Positions 17,928-25,871 of a stretch of 64,000 bases of DNA are shown one piece after another. The number at the start of each line of letters is the position of its first letter. Within the stretch, counting starts at the first letter, position 1. The notes below the pieces were generated by a model. It worked only from the letters and a program-made list of their open reading frames with translations, did not search any database and had not been told where the DNA came from. Where the stretch lies: NCBI GenBank assembly GCA_041753575.1, contig JBGSUA010000115.1, forward strand, positions 1-64,000, written 5' to 3'. Source of the stretch: CG2-30-51-40 sp041753575. Its GTDB lineage: Bacteria > Desulfobacterota > DSM-4660 > Desulfatiglandales > Desulfatiglandaceae. Made by a program: the position numbers and the translations under genes.

Positions 17928-18821
17928 ATGCCCTTCTGGAGTATCGGAGAGCTTTTAAAGGCAAGCTCGGAGTATCTGAAAGGCAGAAAAATAGACAGCC
18001 CCCGGCTTACCGCAGAGGTGCTGCTCGCATATCAGCTCGCATGCGACAGGGTATCTCTGTACCTCCATTTTGACAGCTCAATAAATGAAGGCGATCTTGC
18101 CGGTTATCGGTCTCTTGTGTCAAGAAGGGCCACGGGTGAACCCCTGCACTATATTACCGGAGTGAGGGAGTTCTGGTCTATTGATTTTCTGGTTGATCCG
18201 AGGGTCTTGATACCCAGGCCGGAGACGGAACTACTGGTTGAGCAGACATTGAAGACCGCAAGGGAGCCCGCCCGGGGAGAAGAGATATTGATACTGGAGC
18301 TGGGTACGGGTTCAGGCGCGGTGGCTGTTTCAATTGCCGGGGAAATTCCCTGCTGCCGGGTTTGGGCCACTGACATTTCAACCGACGCCCTCAGCGTCGC
18401 TGGAAAAAACGCTAAAAGGCACGGCGTCTCTGATAAGATTACCTTTCTTTCAGGGGATCTCTTTGGGGCGATAAAGGGTAGCGGATCGTTCTTATTCGAT
18501 ATCATTCTATCTAATCCGCCTTATGTGGCGGAAGAGGAATGGGATTTCCTCCCCGGGGAGGTGAAAGACCATGAGCCCAGGTTGGCCCTGGATGGGGGTG
18601 CAAAGGGAATGAAATGCCTTGCCCCTATAGTAAGAGGGGCACATGAATTTCTGCGGCCCGGAGGAAGGCTTTTTCTGGAGATGTCCCCTCATCAGACAGG
18701 TGAGGTTCTTTCTTTGATGGAATCCTTGAGTGTCTATGATGAGATATCCCGTCTCAGGGACTACGCCGGAAGATACAGGATCGTGACTGCCAGGAAAAAG
18801 CAAGAAGGTGATCAGTCGTAA
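17928..18821 (+). CDS. prmC: Release factor glutamine N5-methyltransferase
   Basis: 297 aa. It methylates the Gln of the GGQ motif in RF1/RF2. An N-terminal helical substrate domain precedes a class I SAM methyltransferase: ILELGTGSGAVAVSIA (about residue 124) and the catalytic NPPYVAEEEW (about 194). Adjacency to prfA is the standard arrangement. The start at ATG 17928 is 11 bp from the prfA stop. Confidence 0.95.
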   Translation: MPFWSIGELLKASSEYLKGRKIDSPRLTAEVLLAYQLACDRVSLYLHFDSSINEGDLAGYRSLVSRRATGEPLHYITGVREFWSIDFLVDPRVLIPRPETELLVEQTLKTAREPARGEEILILELGTGSGAVAVSIAGEIPCCRVWATDISTDALSVAGKNAKRHGVSDKITFLSGDLFGAIKGSGSFLFDIILSNPPYVAEEEWDFLPGEVKDHEPRLALDGGAKGMKCLAPIVRGAHEFLRPGGRLFLEMSPHQTGEVLSLMESLSVYDEISRLRDYAGRYRIVTARKKQEGDQS

Positions 18822-18862
18822 GCAATAATGCAAGGCATCTGGCGGCCTTTTTTCGGGCAATC

Positions 18863-18909
18863 ACATGGGATCTCCCGGAAACCCTTTTCGGCCCAGGGAG
18901 ATCCCATGT
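18863..18909. terminator. Hairpin between convergent prmC and zraP-like genes
   Basis: A perfect 14-bp inverted repeat (ACATGGGATCTCCC / GGGAGATCCCATGT) with a 19-base loop is placed between two converging genes. There is no clear T-run on either side, but the position suggests a shared transcription end. Confidence 0.55.
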
Positions 18910-18931
18910 CCTTGATGGGGAGTAATATTAT

Positions 18932-19384
18932 CTAGTTCCAGCAGGGGCCGTTACCCGTTGGGCCTCGCATTGAACCGCCGGACCATCTGCCCTGAGTTGG
19001 TGCTATTTCCTTCCGACTCAGTCTGAAGGAAAGCCTCTTCTGTTCCATCTCAGCCCTTAAGGAGCTCAGCTCTTTCTGAAGTGCACTTGCCTTTTCAGGG
19101 TCAGGGTTTTCACTTCCGATCAGAGTGTCCAGCTCTCTGGCCTTGCTCCGGATATTGTTTCTCAAGGCCTGAGTGTCATTTTCAAACTGCTGCTCAAGAG
19201 TGTCGAGCTTTGCTTCCTGGTCAGGAGTGAGATCGGCACCATAACCTCCGCCGTGCCTCCAGCATGACCCGGGACCGCCGCCATAACCTCCTGATCCGCC
19301 TCTTTCGGGTCCCCATGCCATGACGGGTACCGCAACAGCCGCAATCAATAAGCCGATTACTACTACACTTCCTATCTTCTTCAT
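18932..19384 (-). CDS. Periplasmic ZraP/CpxP/Spy-like metal-stress protein
   Basis: 150 aa. A clear signal peptide (MKKIGSVVVIGLLIAAVAVPVMA) is followed by a Gly-rich stretch with His and Cys, then the Spy/CpxP-type helices (LTPDQEAKLDTLEQQF and an LQKELSSLRAEMEQK segment). E. coli ZraP is a zinc-binding periplasmic chaperone that dampens ZraSR. The same divergent pairing with a ZraSR-like system is seen here. The GGAGG site before the ATG at 19384 is good. A sigma-54-type promoter lies upstream on the same strand. The C-terminal tail (PTGNGPCWN) holds another Cys. Confidence 0.8.
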   Translation of the reverse strand: MKKIGSVVVIGLLIAAVAVPVMAWGPERGGSGGYGGGPGSCWRHGGGYGADLTPDQEAKLDTLEQQFENDTQALRNNIRSKARELDTLIGSENPDPEKASALQKELSSLRAEMEQKRLSFRLSRKEIAPTQGRWSGGSMRGPTGNGPCWN

Positions 19385-19500
19385 CTTGCTACCTCCATTA
19401 TTCGTTTCATTTTTTGCCGTTAGGGCTTCATGATTCGGACCGTGTTGATCTCAGGCTTCGTATCATTGCTCTAATCAGCGCCGTTTCATTTGAAAGGTAA

Positions 19501-19516
19501 AGCAATAGGCATGCCT
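19501..19516 (-). promoter_or_regulatory. Sigma-54 (-24/-12) promoter of zraP-like gene
   Basis: Read on the minus strand: AGGCATGCCTATTGCT. Against TGGCACG-N4-TTGCW this has GG and GC at exactly the right spacing and 10 of 12 specified positions. The predicted start is about 105 bases upstream of the ATG at 19384. Confidence 0.7.
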
Positions 19517-19608
19517 GATTTTATCTTGGCTATAACTTATTGGAATAACATGTCAAATGGTGATGAAGGAAAATATCATGAGTATTTTGCCAATTCAGGA
19601 TCACGGGA

Positions 19609-19669
19609 TGGATAATAAGTATCCACTATCTTCAGCCCTAAGCCTGCGCATGTGGATAATAAGTATCCA
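19609..19669. promoter_or_regulatory. Twin palindromic enhancer sites for the NtrC-type regulator
   Basis: Two identical 17-mers, TGGATAATAAGTATCCA, lie at 19609-19625 and 19653-19669. Each is an inverted repeat (TGGATA-N5-TATCCA). They are 44 bp apart, about four helical turns. They lie between two outward-facing sigma-54 promoters, roughly 75-150 bp from each, as expected for a shared upstream activating sequence. Confidence 0.75.
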
Positions 19670-19742
19670 GCATCAAAGAAATCCTGTAACATGAGAGCTG
19701 GTTATGGCCCGTCTCTCGGCCGGAGTGACGGCCAGGAGTCTA

Positions 19743-19758
19743 AGGTATTCTTTTTGCT
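19743..19758 (+). promoter_or_regulatory. Probable sigma-54 promoter of sensor/regulator operon
   Basis: AGGTATTCTTTTTGCT: a perfect -12 (TTTTTGCT) with GG of the -24 element 12 bp upstream, but a weak remainder of the -24. The predicted start is near 19769, upstream of the chosen GTG start at 19876. Confidence 0.5.
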
Positions 19759-19875
19759 TGATCCATAATGTTTCCCTTTCAGGAGATAAATATTGCAAAC
19801 AAGAGATATGATTGCCTGCCACGGCTCTATCGGCCTGAATCCGTGGTATATTATCTCAGGCAAGGAGGCATCCCG

Positions 19876-21645
19876 GTGACAGGCGGAGGGTCGTTTTTGC
19901 GAAAAGAGAGAAAAATTCCTTTATGGCTGATTGTCCCGCCGTGGTTGGTGGTGGGGGCTCTCCTGATATTGGTTCCCATACTCGGCTTCCTGACCTTCGA
20001 TACGATAAATCGTCAGAGGGGTAACACCATTAAGCTTATGGAGGAAAAGGGCGCGGCCCTCATAAGGTCGCTTGAGGCCGGGGCCAGGACGGGTATGATG
20101 GGCATGTGGGGTGGGGGGTACCAGGTGCAGAGACTCGTTTCAGAGACAGCCCAGCAGCTTGATATTGTTCACATCATTGTCATTGATGATAAGGGGATTG
20201 TCACAGCGCACAGCAACCAGCCCAGGGTCGGAAAGAGGTACGGAAACGATCTGGACATATTAAAGATAGTCAGGTCTGCGGTGGTTGAGTGGAGAGAGGT
20301 ACCAGGCGAAAGCGGCGAGGTTATCTTCGAGGTGTTCAGGCAGTTTGCCCCTGCTGCGCCACCGCACCGCCGCATGATGGGCGAAAAGTTCCAGCGCGGA
20401 TGGCAGAGCCCGTGGATGGAGAAGGAATCAAACTCTCCGAGTGCAATATTCGTGGGTCTTGACATGGGGCCTTTGCTTGAGAGCCAGAGAGAGGATACGG
20501 CCCACACGGTGGTCATGGGCGCGGGGCTCGTCTTGCTGGGACTTGCCGGTATGGTTTCCGTATTTCTGGCCCATGCGTACAAGGGCGCTCGCAGCTCTCT
20601 GGTCAGAGTGGAGGCGCTTTCAAACGCGATAGTATCCAATATGCCCATAGGCCTTGTTGCAGTGGATAAGGACGCAAGGATAGCGCTTGTAAACGGTACG
20701 GCCGAGAAGATGCTGGGAATGAAGCAAACGGATGTTCTCGGGAAGGCACTAAAGAATTCCGCTCCGCTGGTCTTCTCTGAGAGCCTTTCCGGTCTGGGGA
20801 ATGAACGATCTCTGGAAAGGGAGGCCCCGTGTGAGCTGAAGGATGGGAGATCAATACCTCTTGATATTATCGCCGCCGTGCTTGCGGGGACTGACTGTGA
20901 GCCTAAGGGTTTTGTATTTTTATTTAGAGATATGAGCGAGATGCAGAAGCTTAAGGAGGAGGTTGAAAGAAACAAGCGACTTGCGTCAATAGGTATGCTT
21001 GCGGCAGGGGTGGCACACGAAATAAGAAACCCCTTAAGTTCCATAAAGGGTTTTGCGACCTATTTTAAGGAAAGATATAGGGACTCGGCAGAGGATCAGG
21101 AGATCGCGGGGGTAATGATAGAGGAGATTGAAAGGCTTAACCGGGTTATCGGGCAGCTTCTTGAGTTTGCCAGACCTATGGAGATACGAACGAGTAAAGT
21201 CAGTGTTTCCGGCCTTATCAATCATACGGTCAGGATGATAGAACAGGATGCCGCCCGGAGAGGCGTTGAGATAAAAACGCTATTGCCTGAGGACGGCAGA
21301 TTTATCGAAGTGGATCAGGACAAGATGAAGCAGGTGCTTCTTAATATACTAATCAACGCGATGGACGCGACGGATAATAAGGGTATCATCTCCGTAGAGT
21401 TTCGCGAGAACAAGCCTTTTGATACCTTAAGCATCCTGATATCGGACACTGGTAGAGGAATTAGACAGGAGGATCTGCCCCATATCTTTGATCCATACTT
21501 TACAACCAAGCAGTCGGGCACGGGGCTTGGCCTTGCCCTGGCGAATAAGATTATCCAGGCACATGGCGGTGATGTGACCATAAGATCCACTCCCGGTGTT
21601 GGAACTGAGGTGGAAATCACGCTGCCGGACAATCAGGAGGGCTAA
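19876..21645 (+). CDS. ZraS/AtoS-like sensor histidine kinase
   Basis: 589 aa. A membrane segment (WLIVPPWLVVGALLILVPILGFL) precedes a periplasmic sensor region of about 180 residues and a second segment (VVMGAGLVLLGLAGMVSVFLAHA). A PAS domain follows (ALSNAIVSNMPIGLVAVDKD), then HisKA with the phospho-accepting His in AHEIRNPLSSIKGF (His381), and HATPase (ISDTGRGIRQEDLPHIFDPY, GTGLGLALA). The GTG at 19876 has AAGGAGG six bases upstream. An earlier in-frame ATG at 19768 coincides with the predicted transcription start and lacks a ribosome site. The stop overlaps the regulator start (TAATG). Confidence 0.88.
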   Translation: MTGGGSFLRKERKIPLWLIVPPWLVVGALLILVPILGFLTFDTINRQRGNTIKLMEEKGAALIRSLEAGARTGMMGMWGGGYQVQRLVSETAQQLDIVHIIVIDDKGIVTAHSNQPRVGKRYGNDLDILKIVRSAVVEWREVPGESGEVIFEVFRQFAPAAPPHRRMMGEKFQRGWQSPWMEKESNSPSAIFVGLDMGPLLESQREDTAHTVVMGAGLVLLGLAGMVSVFLAHAYKGARSSLVRVEALSNAIVSNMPIGLVAVDKDARIALVNGTAEKMLGMKQTDVLGKALKNSAPLVFSESLSGLGNERSLEREAPCELKDGRSIPLDIIAAVLAGTDCEPKGFVFLFRDMSEMQKLKEEVERNKRLASIGMLAAGVAHEIRNPLSSIKGFATYFKERYRDSAEDQEIAGVMIEEIERLNRVIGQLLEFARPMEIRTSKVSVSGLINHTVRMIEQDAARRGVEIKTLLPEDGRFIEVDQDKMKQVLLNILINAMDATDNKGIISVEFRENKPFDTLSILISDTGRGIRQEDLPHIFDPYFTTKQSGTGLGLALANKIIQAHGGDVTIRSTPGVGTEVEITLPDNQEG

Positions 21646-23015
21646 TGAAGAAAGAGAAGGCAGTGTTGGTGGTTGACGATGACAGAAACCACAGGCTTAT
21701 GCTCAAGACACTCCTTAAGAGATGGGGATACGCTATCAGTGAGGCAGAAGACGGATCTCAGGCCATAGAGTCTGTAAGGGAGGGGCCCTTTGATCTTGTA
21801 CTGATGGATATAAGGATGGTAAAGGTGTCGGGGCTGGAGGCCCTTGGCGCCATAAAGAGCTATAACCCATCTATTCCCATCATCATCATGACCGCTTACT
21901 CCTCTGTTGAGACCGCGAGGGAGGCGCTCAAAAGCGGCGCCTATGATTATCTGACAAAGCCCCTTGACTTTGACGAACTGAAGATAGTCATGGAAAGGGC
22001 CATGGAGCATACGAACCTGAAGGAGGAAAATCGGGCGTTAAGGGAAAGCCTGGGAGAAAGGTTCGACAGGAGAAATATCATAGGGAACAGTCCCGCCATG
22101 ATTACGCTGCTGGAGCTTGTGGCCAAGGTTGCCTCCTCCGATGCCGGTGTCCTCATTACTGGAGAGTCGGGAACCGGGAAGGAACTGATAGCTGGAGCCA
22201 TCCACTTCAACAGCGCGAGGAAGGAAGGCCCGTTTATAGGCGTCAACTGCGCTGCGATTACTGAGACCCTTCTGGAGTCTGAGCTTTTCGGGCATGAAAA
22301 GGGTGCCTTTACCGGCGCCTTGAGGCAGAAGGAGGGACGATTCCGGCAAGCCCACGGAGGGAGCCTTTTTCTTGATGAGGTAAGCGAGATGTCGCCTGCT
22401 ATGCAGGTAAAGCTCCTCCGGGCGCTTCAGGAGAGGGAGATTACCAGGGTAGGAGGAGAAATATCCATAAAACTGGATGTGAGGATAATTGCTGCAACAA
22501 ACCGCGATCTTGAAAAGGATGTAGCAGAAGGCCGATTCAGGGAGGATCTCTATTACAGGCTCAACGTGGTGAGCCTGAAGGTGCCGCCGCTCAGGGAAAG
22601 GAGAGAGGATATCCCACTCCTGGCCCGGCATTTTCTCTCTCACTTCGCAGAGAAAAACCGCAAAGATATGAAGGGGTTCACTCCACAGGCCATGGACAGG
22701 CTTGTGAAATACGACTGGCCTGGAAATGTAAGGGAGCTTATAAATGCGGTTGAAAGGGCGGTGGTGCTCTCGATTTCCAGTTATGTTGAGGCCAATGATC
22801 TGCCTCAGACCCTGCGCCTTGATGAGGAGGCAGACAGGGGGCCCCCTGTGGCCCTTTTGCCTCAAGGCGACCGGCCGCTTGAGGCCATGGAAAAGGCTAC
22901 GATACTTAACACCCTCGATGCTGCAGACGGCAATAAGAGCGAGACAGCAAGACGCCTGGGAATAACCCGTAGAACGCTGCACAAGAAACTCAAGGCCTAT
23001 GGAGCCATGGATTAG
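21645..23015 (+). CDS. NtrC-family sigma-54 response regulator, ZraR-like
   Basis: 456 aa. The receiver domain has phospho-accepting Asp55 (LVLMDIRM). The AAA+ sigma-54 activation domain has Walker A GESGTGKE, the sigma-54 contact loop GAFTGA and Walker B GGSLFLDE. The C-terminal Fis-type helix-turn-helix is ETARRLGITRRTLHKKLKAY. It should be phosphorylated by the kinase encoded just upstream and activate both divergent sigma-54 promoters through the paired palindromes at 19609-19669. The downstream copper genes suggest a wider metal regulon. Confidence 0.92.
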   Translation: MKKEKAVLVVDDDRNHRLMLKTLLKRWGYAISEAEDGSQAIESVREGPFDLVLMDIRMVKVSGLEALGAIKSYNPSIPIIIMTAYSSVETAREALKSGAYDYLTKPLDFDELKIVMERAMEHTNLKEENRALRESLGERFDRRNIIGNSPAMITLLELVAKVASSDAGVLITGESGTGKELIAGAIHFNSARKEGPFIGVNCAAITETLLESELFGHEKGAFTGALRQKEGRFRQAHGGSLFLDEVSEMSPAMQVKLLRALQEREITRVGGEISIKLDVRIIAATNRDLEKDVAEGRFREDLYYRLNVVSLKVPPLRERREDIPLLARHFLSHFAEKNRKDMKGFTPQAMDRLVKYDWPGNVRELINAVERAVVLSISSYVEANDLPQTLRLDEEADRGPPVALLPQGDRPLEAMEKATILNTLDAADGNKSETARRLGITRRTLHKKLKAYGAMD

Positions 23016-23036
23016 GCCCATGGCCGGGAGGGTTAC

Positions 23037-23064
23037 TTGACAGTATGTTTTAGGGGCTTAGTTT
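23037..23064 (+). promoter_or_regulatory. Possible sigma-70 promoter of copper operon
   Basis: TTGACA (23037-23042) and, 16 bp on, TAGTTT (23059-23064). The -10 is weak. AAGGAGG lies close to the start codon of the next gene. No sigma-54 element with intact GC was found here. Confidence 0.35.
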
Positions 23065-23095
23065 TATTGATAAAAAATAAGGAGGTATTGTCGTC

Positions 23096-23299
23096 ATGGA
23101 GAAAAAGACCTTTTCTATCCCAAAGATTTCATGTCACCACTGCGTTATGACTATTAAGCGTGAGCTGAGTGATCTTGAAGGTGTGTTGAGTGTAGATGGC
23201 GATCCGGCCCGCAAGGAGATAGCGGTTGAATGGAAGGAACCCGCAACAGAGGTCAGGATAAAGGCTTTGCTTAACGAGATCAATTATCCGGCGTCCTGA
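23096..23299 (+). CDS. CopZ-like heavy-metal chaperone
   Basis: 67 aa, a single HMA ferredoxin-like domain with the metal-binding CxxC as ISCHHCVMTIKREL. It probably carries Cu(I) to the ATPase encoded directly downstream; the two overlap (TGATG at 23297-23301). The His-His between the cysteines is unusual, since most CopZ have other residues there. The AAGGAGG site is well placed. Confidence 0.85.
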   Translation: MEKKTFSIPKISCHHCVMTIKRELSDLEGVLSVDGDPARKEIAVEWKEPATEVRIKALLNEINYPAS

Positions 23300-25749
23300 T
23301 GGGTGATCAGATGGCCCGGATCATACTGCCGGTTACCGGCATGACATGTGCCAACTGCGCCATGACCATCGAAAGGACACTCCGGAAGGTGGATGGTGTT
23401 GAAAGGGCGGAGGTGAATTTTGCCTCTGAAAATGTATCCATTGCCTACGACCCTGAAAAGCTTAAGCCTGCGGAGCTGGTCTTCCGGATCGAGAAGGCCG
23501 GTTACGGGGTGACGACAGCATCCGTGGATCTTCCGGTAACCGGCATGACATGCGCCAACTGCGCAATGACAATAGAAAGGACTCTTGCCAGGAAGGTCCC
23601 GGGTGTCCTGAAAGCGTCGGTCAATTTTGCGTCTGAAAGGGCCCACGTTGAATATATAGCCGGTGTAACCAGCCTTCAGGAGATAGCCGCTGCCATAGAG
23701 AAGGCCGGATACGGGGTTGTAATTCCCTCTGATTCCCAGGCAGCAGCAGATCCGGAGCTTTTGGCCAGGGAAGCGGAGATCCTTATACAGACAAAAAGGT
23801 TTCTTGTGGGGCTCGTCTTTGCTTTTCCCCTTTTTTCCCTGAGCATGGGAAGGGATTTCGGCGTCCTGGGGCAATGGAGTCACGCCGCATGGATGAATTG
23901 GCTGTTTTTTTTCCTGGCAACTCCCGTGCAGTTCTATACCGGCTGGGATTATTATGTGGGGGGATTCAAGAGCCTCAGAAACGGATCCGCTAATATGGAT
24001 GTCCTGGTGGCGCTGGGATCATCGGTTGCCTATTTTTATTCGCTGGCGGTCCTGTTTTCTCCCTCATTCGGACATCATGTGTATTTCGAAACATCGGCCG
24101 TCATAATAACCCTTATAAAACTAGGCAAGATGCTTGAGTCTCGCACAAAGGCAAAGGCAGGCATTGCGATCAGGGCGCTCATGGGATTGCAGCCCAAGAC
24201 GGCTGCCATCCTTAAGGGTGGGTTAGAGACGGTTATCCCTATTGCCCTTATAGCTCTTGGAGATGTGGCCCTCGTAAGACCCGGTGAAAGGATACCGGTG
24301 GACGGAGTCGTCATCGAAGGAGCCTCCTCCGTGGATGAATCCATGCTTACAGGGGAGCCAATGCCGGTTGAGAAAAATGCGGGATCAAAGGTTACCGGAG
24401 GGACCATTAACGGCGAAGGTCTTCTCAAGGTGAGTGCCGAGCGCGTCGGCAAGGATACTGCGCTTTCTCAGATAATTCGCCTCGTGCAGGAGGCTCAGGG
24501 AAGCAAGGCGCCTATTCAGGCCCTGGCTGACAGGGTTGCTGCCTTTTTTGTCCCAGGAGTTATCCTTTCGGCTGTAATAACCTTCATGCTTTGGTGGCTC
24601 CTGTCGGACCACGTTGTTTCTGCCATGATACGCCTTGTTGCGGTACTGGTGATAGCCTGTCCATGCGCCCTTGGCCTTGCGACACCCACAGCCATAATGG
24701 CCGGAAGCGGGAGGGGAGCCAGAGAAGGCATCCTTTTTAAAGGGGGAGAGGCGCTTGAAGCGGCGGCCCATCTGAACGTCGTTGTGCTAGATAAGACCGG
24801 AACCATTACAGAGGGAAAACCGGTTGTGGAAAAGATCCTGCCGGCTGAATCCTCCGGCATTGGTGAAGATGAGATCCTTGCTCTTGCGGCATCCGCTGAA
24901 AGAGGCTCTGAGCACCCCTTGGGGAAGGCCCTTGTTATGGCCGCCCAGGAAAGAGGCATCTCACTTGATGATCCATCGGAGTTCAAGGCCTACGGAGGTA
25001 GAGGAATACAGGGAAATGTCAGGGGAAGGGTTGTTCAGGTAGGAAAACCCGCTTGGTTCGAAGACCTGTCCATTGATCTGAGAGCCGTTCAAAGAAGTAT
25101 CAAGGCACTACAGACGGAGAGAAAAACCGTTGCCGCAGTGGTAGTGGATGGCATGCCCATAGGTGTAGTGGCTCTGAGTGACAGAATAAAGCCTGACTCC
25201 CGATCCGCCGTATCGCTCCTTAAGACCATGGGGATGAGGGTGGTCATGCTTACGGGTGACACTAGGGAGACGGCCGTCGCCATTGCCGAATCTGTCGGTA
25301 TTGACGAAGTGCTTGCGGAAGTGAGACCCGAGGAAAAGGCAATCAAGATCAAGGAGCTAAAGGATACAGGTGCGAAAGTCGCCATGGTTGGCGACGGCAT
25401 AAACGACGCGCCGGCCCTGGCCCAGGCAGACCTGGGTATCGCCATCGGCACGGGAACGGATGTGGCAATGGAGACAGGGGGCGTGATACTTGCGCGCGGT
25501 GAGCTTACCGGGGTGCCTAAGGCCATAGCGCTTGGAAGGTCTGTAATGCGCACAGTGAGGCAAAACCTTTTCTGGGCTTTTTTCTATAATTGCATCCTTA
25601 TCCCGGTTGCTGCCGGGGTTCTATATCCTTTCGAAGGAATTCCAATATTTTTGAGGCAGCTTCATCCAATCCTGGCCGCCTTGGCCATGGCTGCAAGCAG
25701 TATCACGGTTGTTGCAAATTCTCTTCGACTTCACAGAATAAGGCTTTAG
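23299..25749 (+). CDS. copA: Copper-exporting P1B-type ATPase
   Basis: 816 aa. Two N-terminal HMA domains each contain GMTCANCAMTIERT (about residues 14 and 83); they look like a recent duplication. About eight membrane helices follow, with the transport motif IACPCALGLATPTA (CPC). The actuator has MLTGEP, the phosphorylation site is DKTGTITEGKP, the nucleotide domain has SEHPLGKAL, and the hinge is VGDGINDAPALAQADLG. The CPC motif and HMA sites indicate Cu(I)/Ag(I) export. It is coupled to the CopZ-like gene. Confidence 0.95.
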   Translation: MGDQMARIILPVTGMTCANCAMTIERTLRKVDGVERAEVNFASENVSIAYDPEKLKPAELVFRIEKAGYGVTTASVDLPVTGMTCANCAMTIERTLARKVPGVLKASVNFASERAHVEYIAGVTSLQEIAAAIEKAGYGVVIPSDSQAAADPELLAREAEILIQTKRFLVGLVFAFPLFSLSMGRDFGVLGQWSHAAWMNWLFFFLATPVQFYTGWDYYVGGFKSLRNGSANMDVLVALGSSVAYFYSLAVLFSPSFGHHVYFETSAVIITLIKLGKMLESRTKAKAGIAIRALMGLQPKTAAILKGGLETVIPIALIALGDVALVRPGERIPVDGVVIEGASSVDESMLTGEPMPVEKNAGSKVTGGTINGEGLLKVSAERVGKDTALSQIIRLVQEAQGSKAPIQALADRVAAFFVPGVILSAVITFMLWWLLSDHVVSAMIRLVAVLVIACPCALGLATPTAIMAGSGRGAREGILFKGGEALEAAAHLNVVVLDKTGTITEGKPVVEKILPAESSGIGEDEILALAASAERGSEHPLGKALVMAAQERGISLDDPSEFKAYGGRGIQGNVRGRVVQVGKPAWFEDLSIDLRAVQRSIKALQTERKTVAAVVVDGMPIGVVALSDRIKPDSRSAVSLLKTMGMRVVMLTGDTRETAVAIAESVGIDEVLAEVRPEEKAIKIKELKDTGAKVAMVGDGINDAPALAQADLGIAIGTGTDVAMETGGVILARGELTGVPKAIALGRSVMRTVRQNLFWAFFYNCILIPVAAGVLYPFEGIPIFLRQLHPILAALAMAASSITVVANSLRLHRIRL

Positions 25750-25871
25750 GCGAGCAGCCACAGGGGGCTTTTTTTTGCCCACAATTTGTTTGGCTTGACA
25801 ACATCAGGGATAATTGTCTATCCATTAAGGCCACGTTGAACTATCAGCCGGGATCAAGAAAGGAGTCCAGT

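Noticed and set aside
19768..19875. N-terminal extension of the sensor kinase from ATG 19768
   Set aside because: It has no ribosome site and coincides with the predicted sigma-54 start point; GTG 19876 has a strong AAGGAGG.
23016..23095. Sigma-54 promoter before the copper genes (TGGCCGGGAGGGTTAC)
   Set aside because: The essential GC of the -12 element reads AC, so it would not be functional.
25590..25871. Long N-terminal extension of the nucleotide-sugar dehydrogenase
   Set aside because: It overlaps the end of copA in another frame and shows no conserved text; the ATG at 25872 has its own ribosome site.
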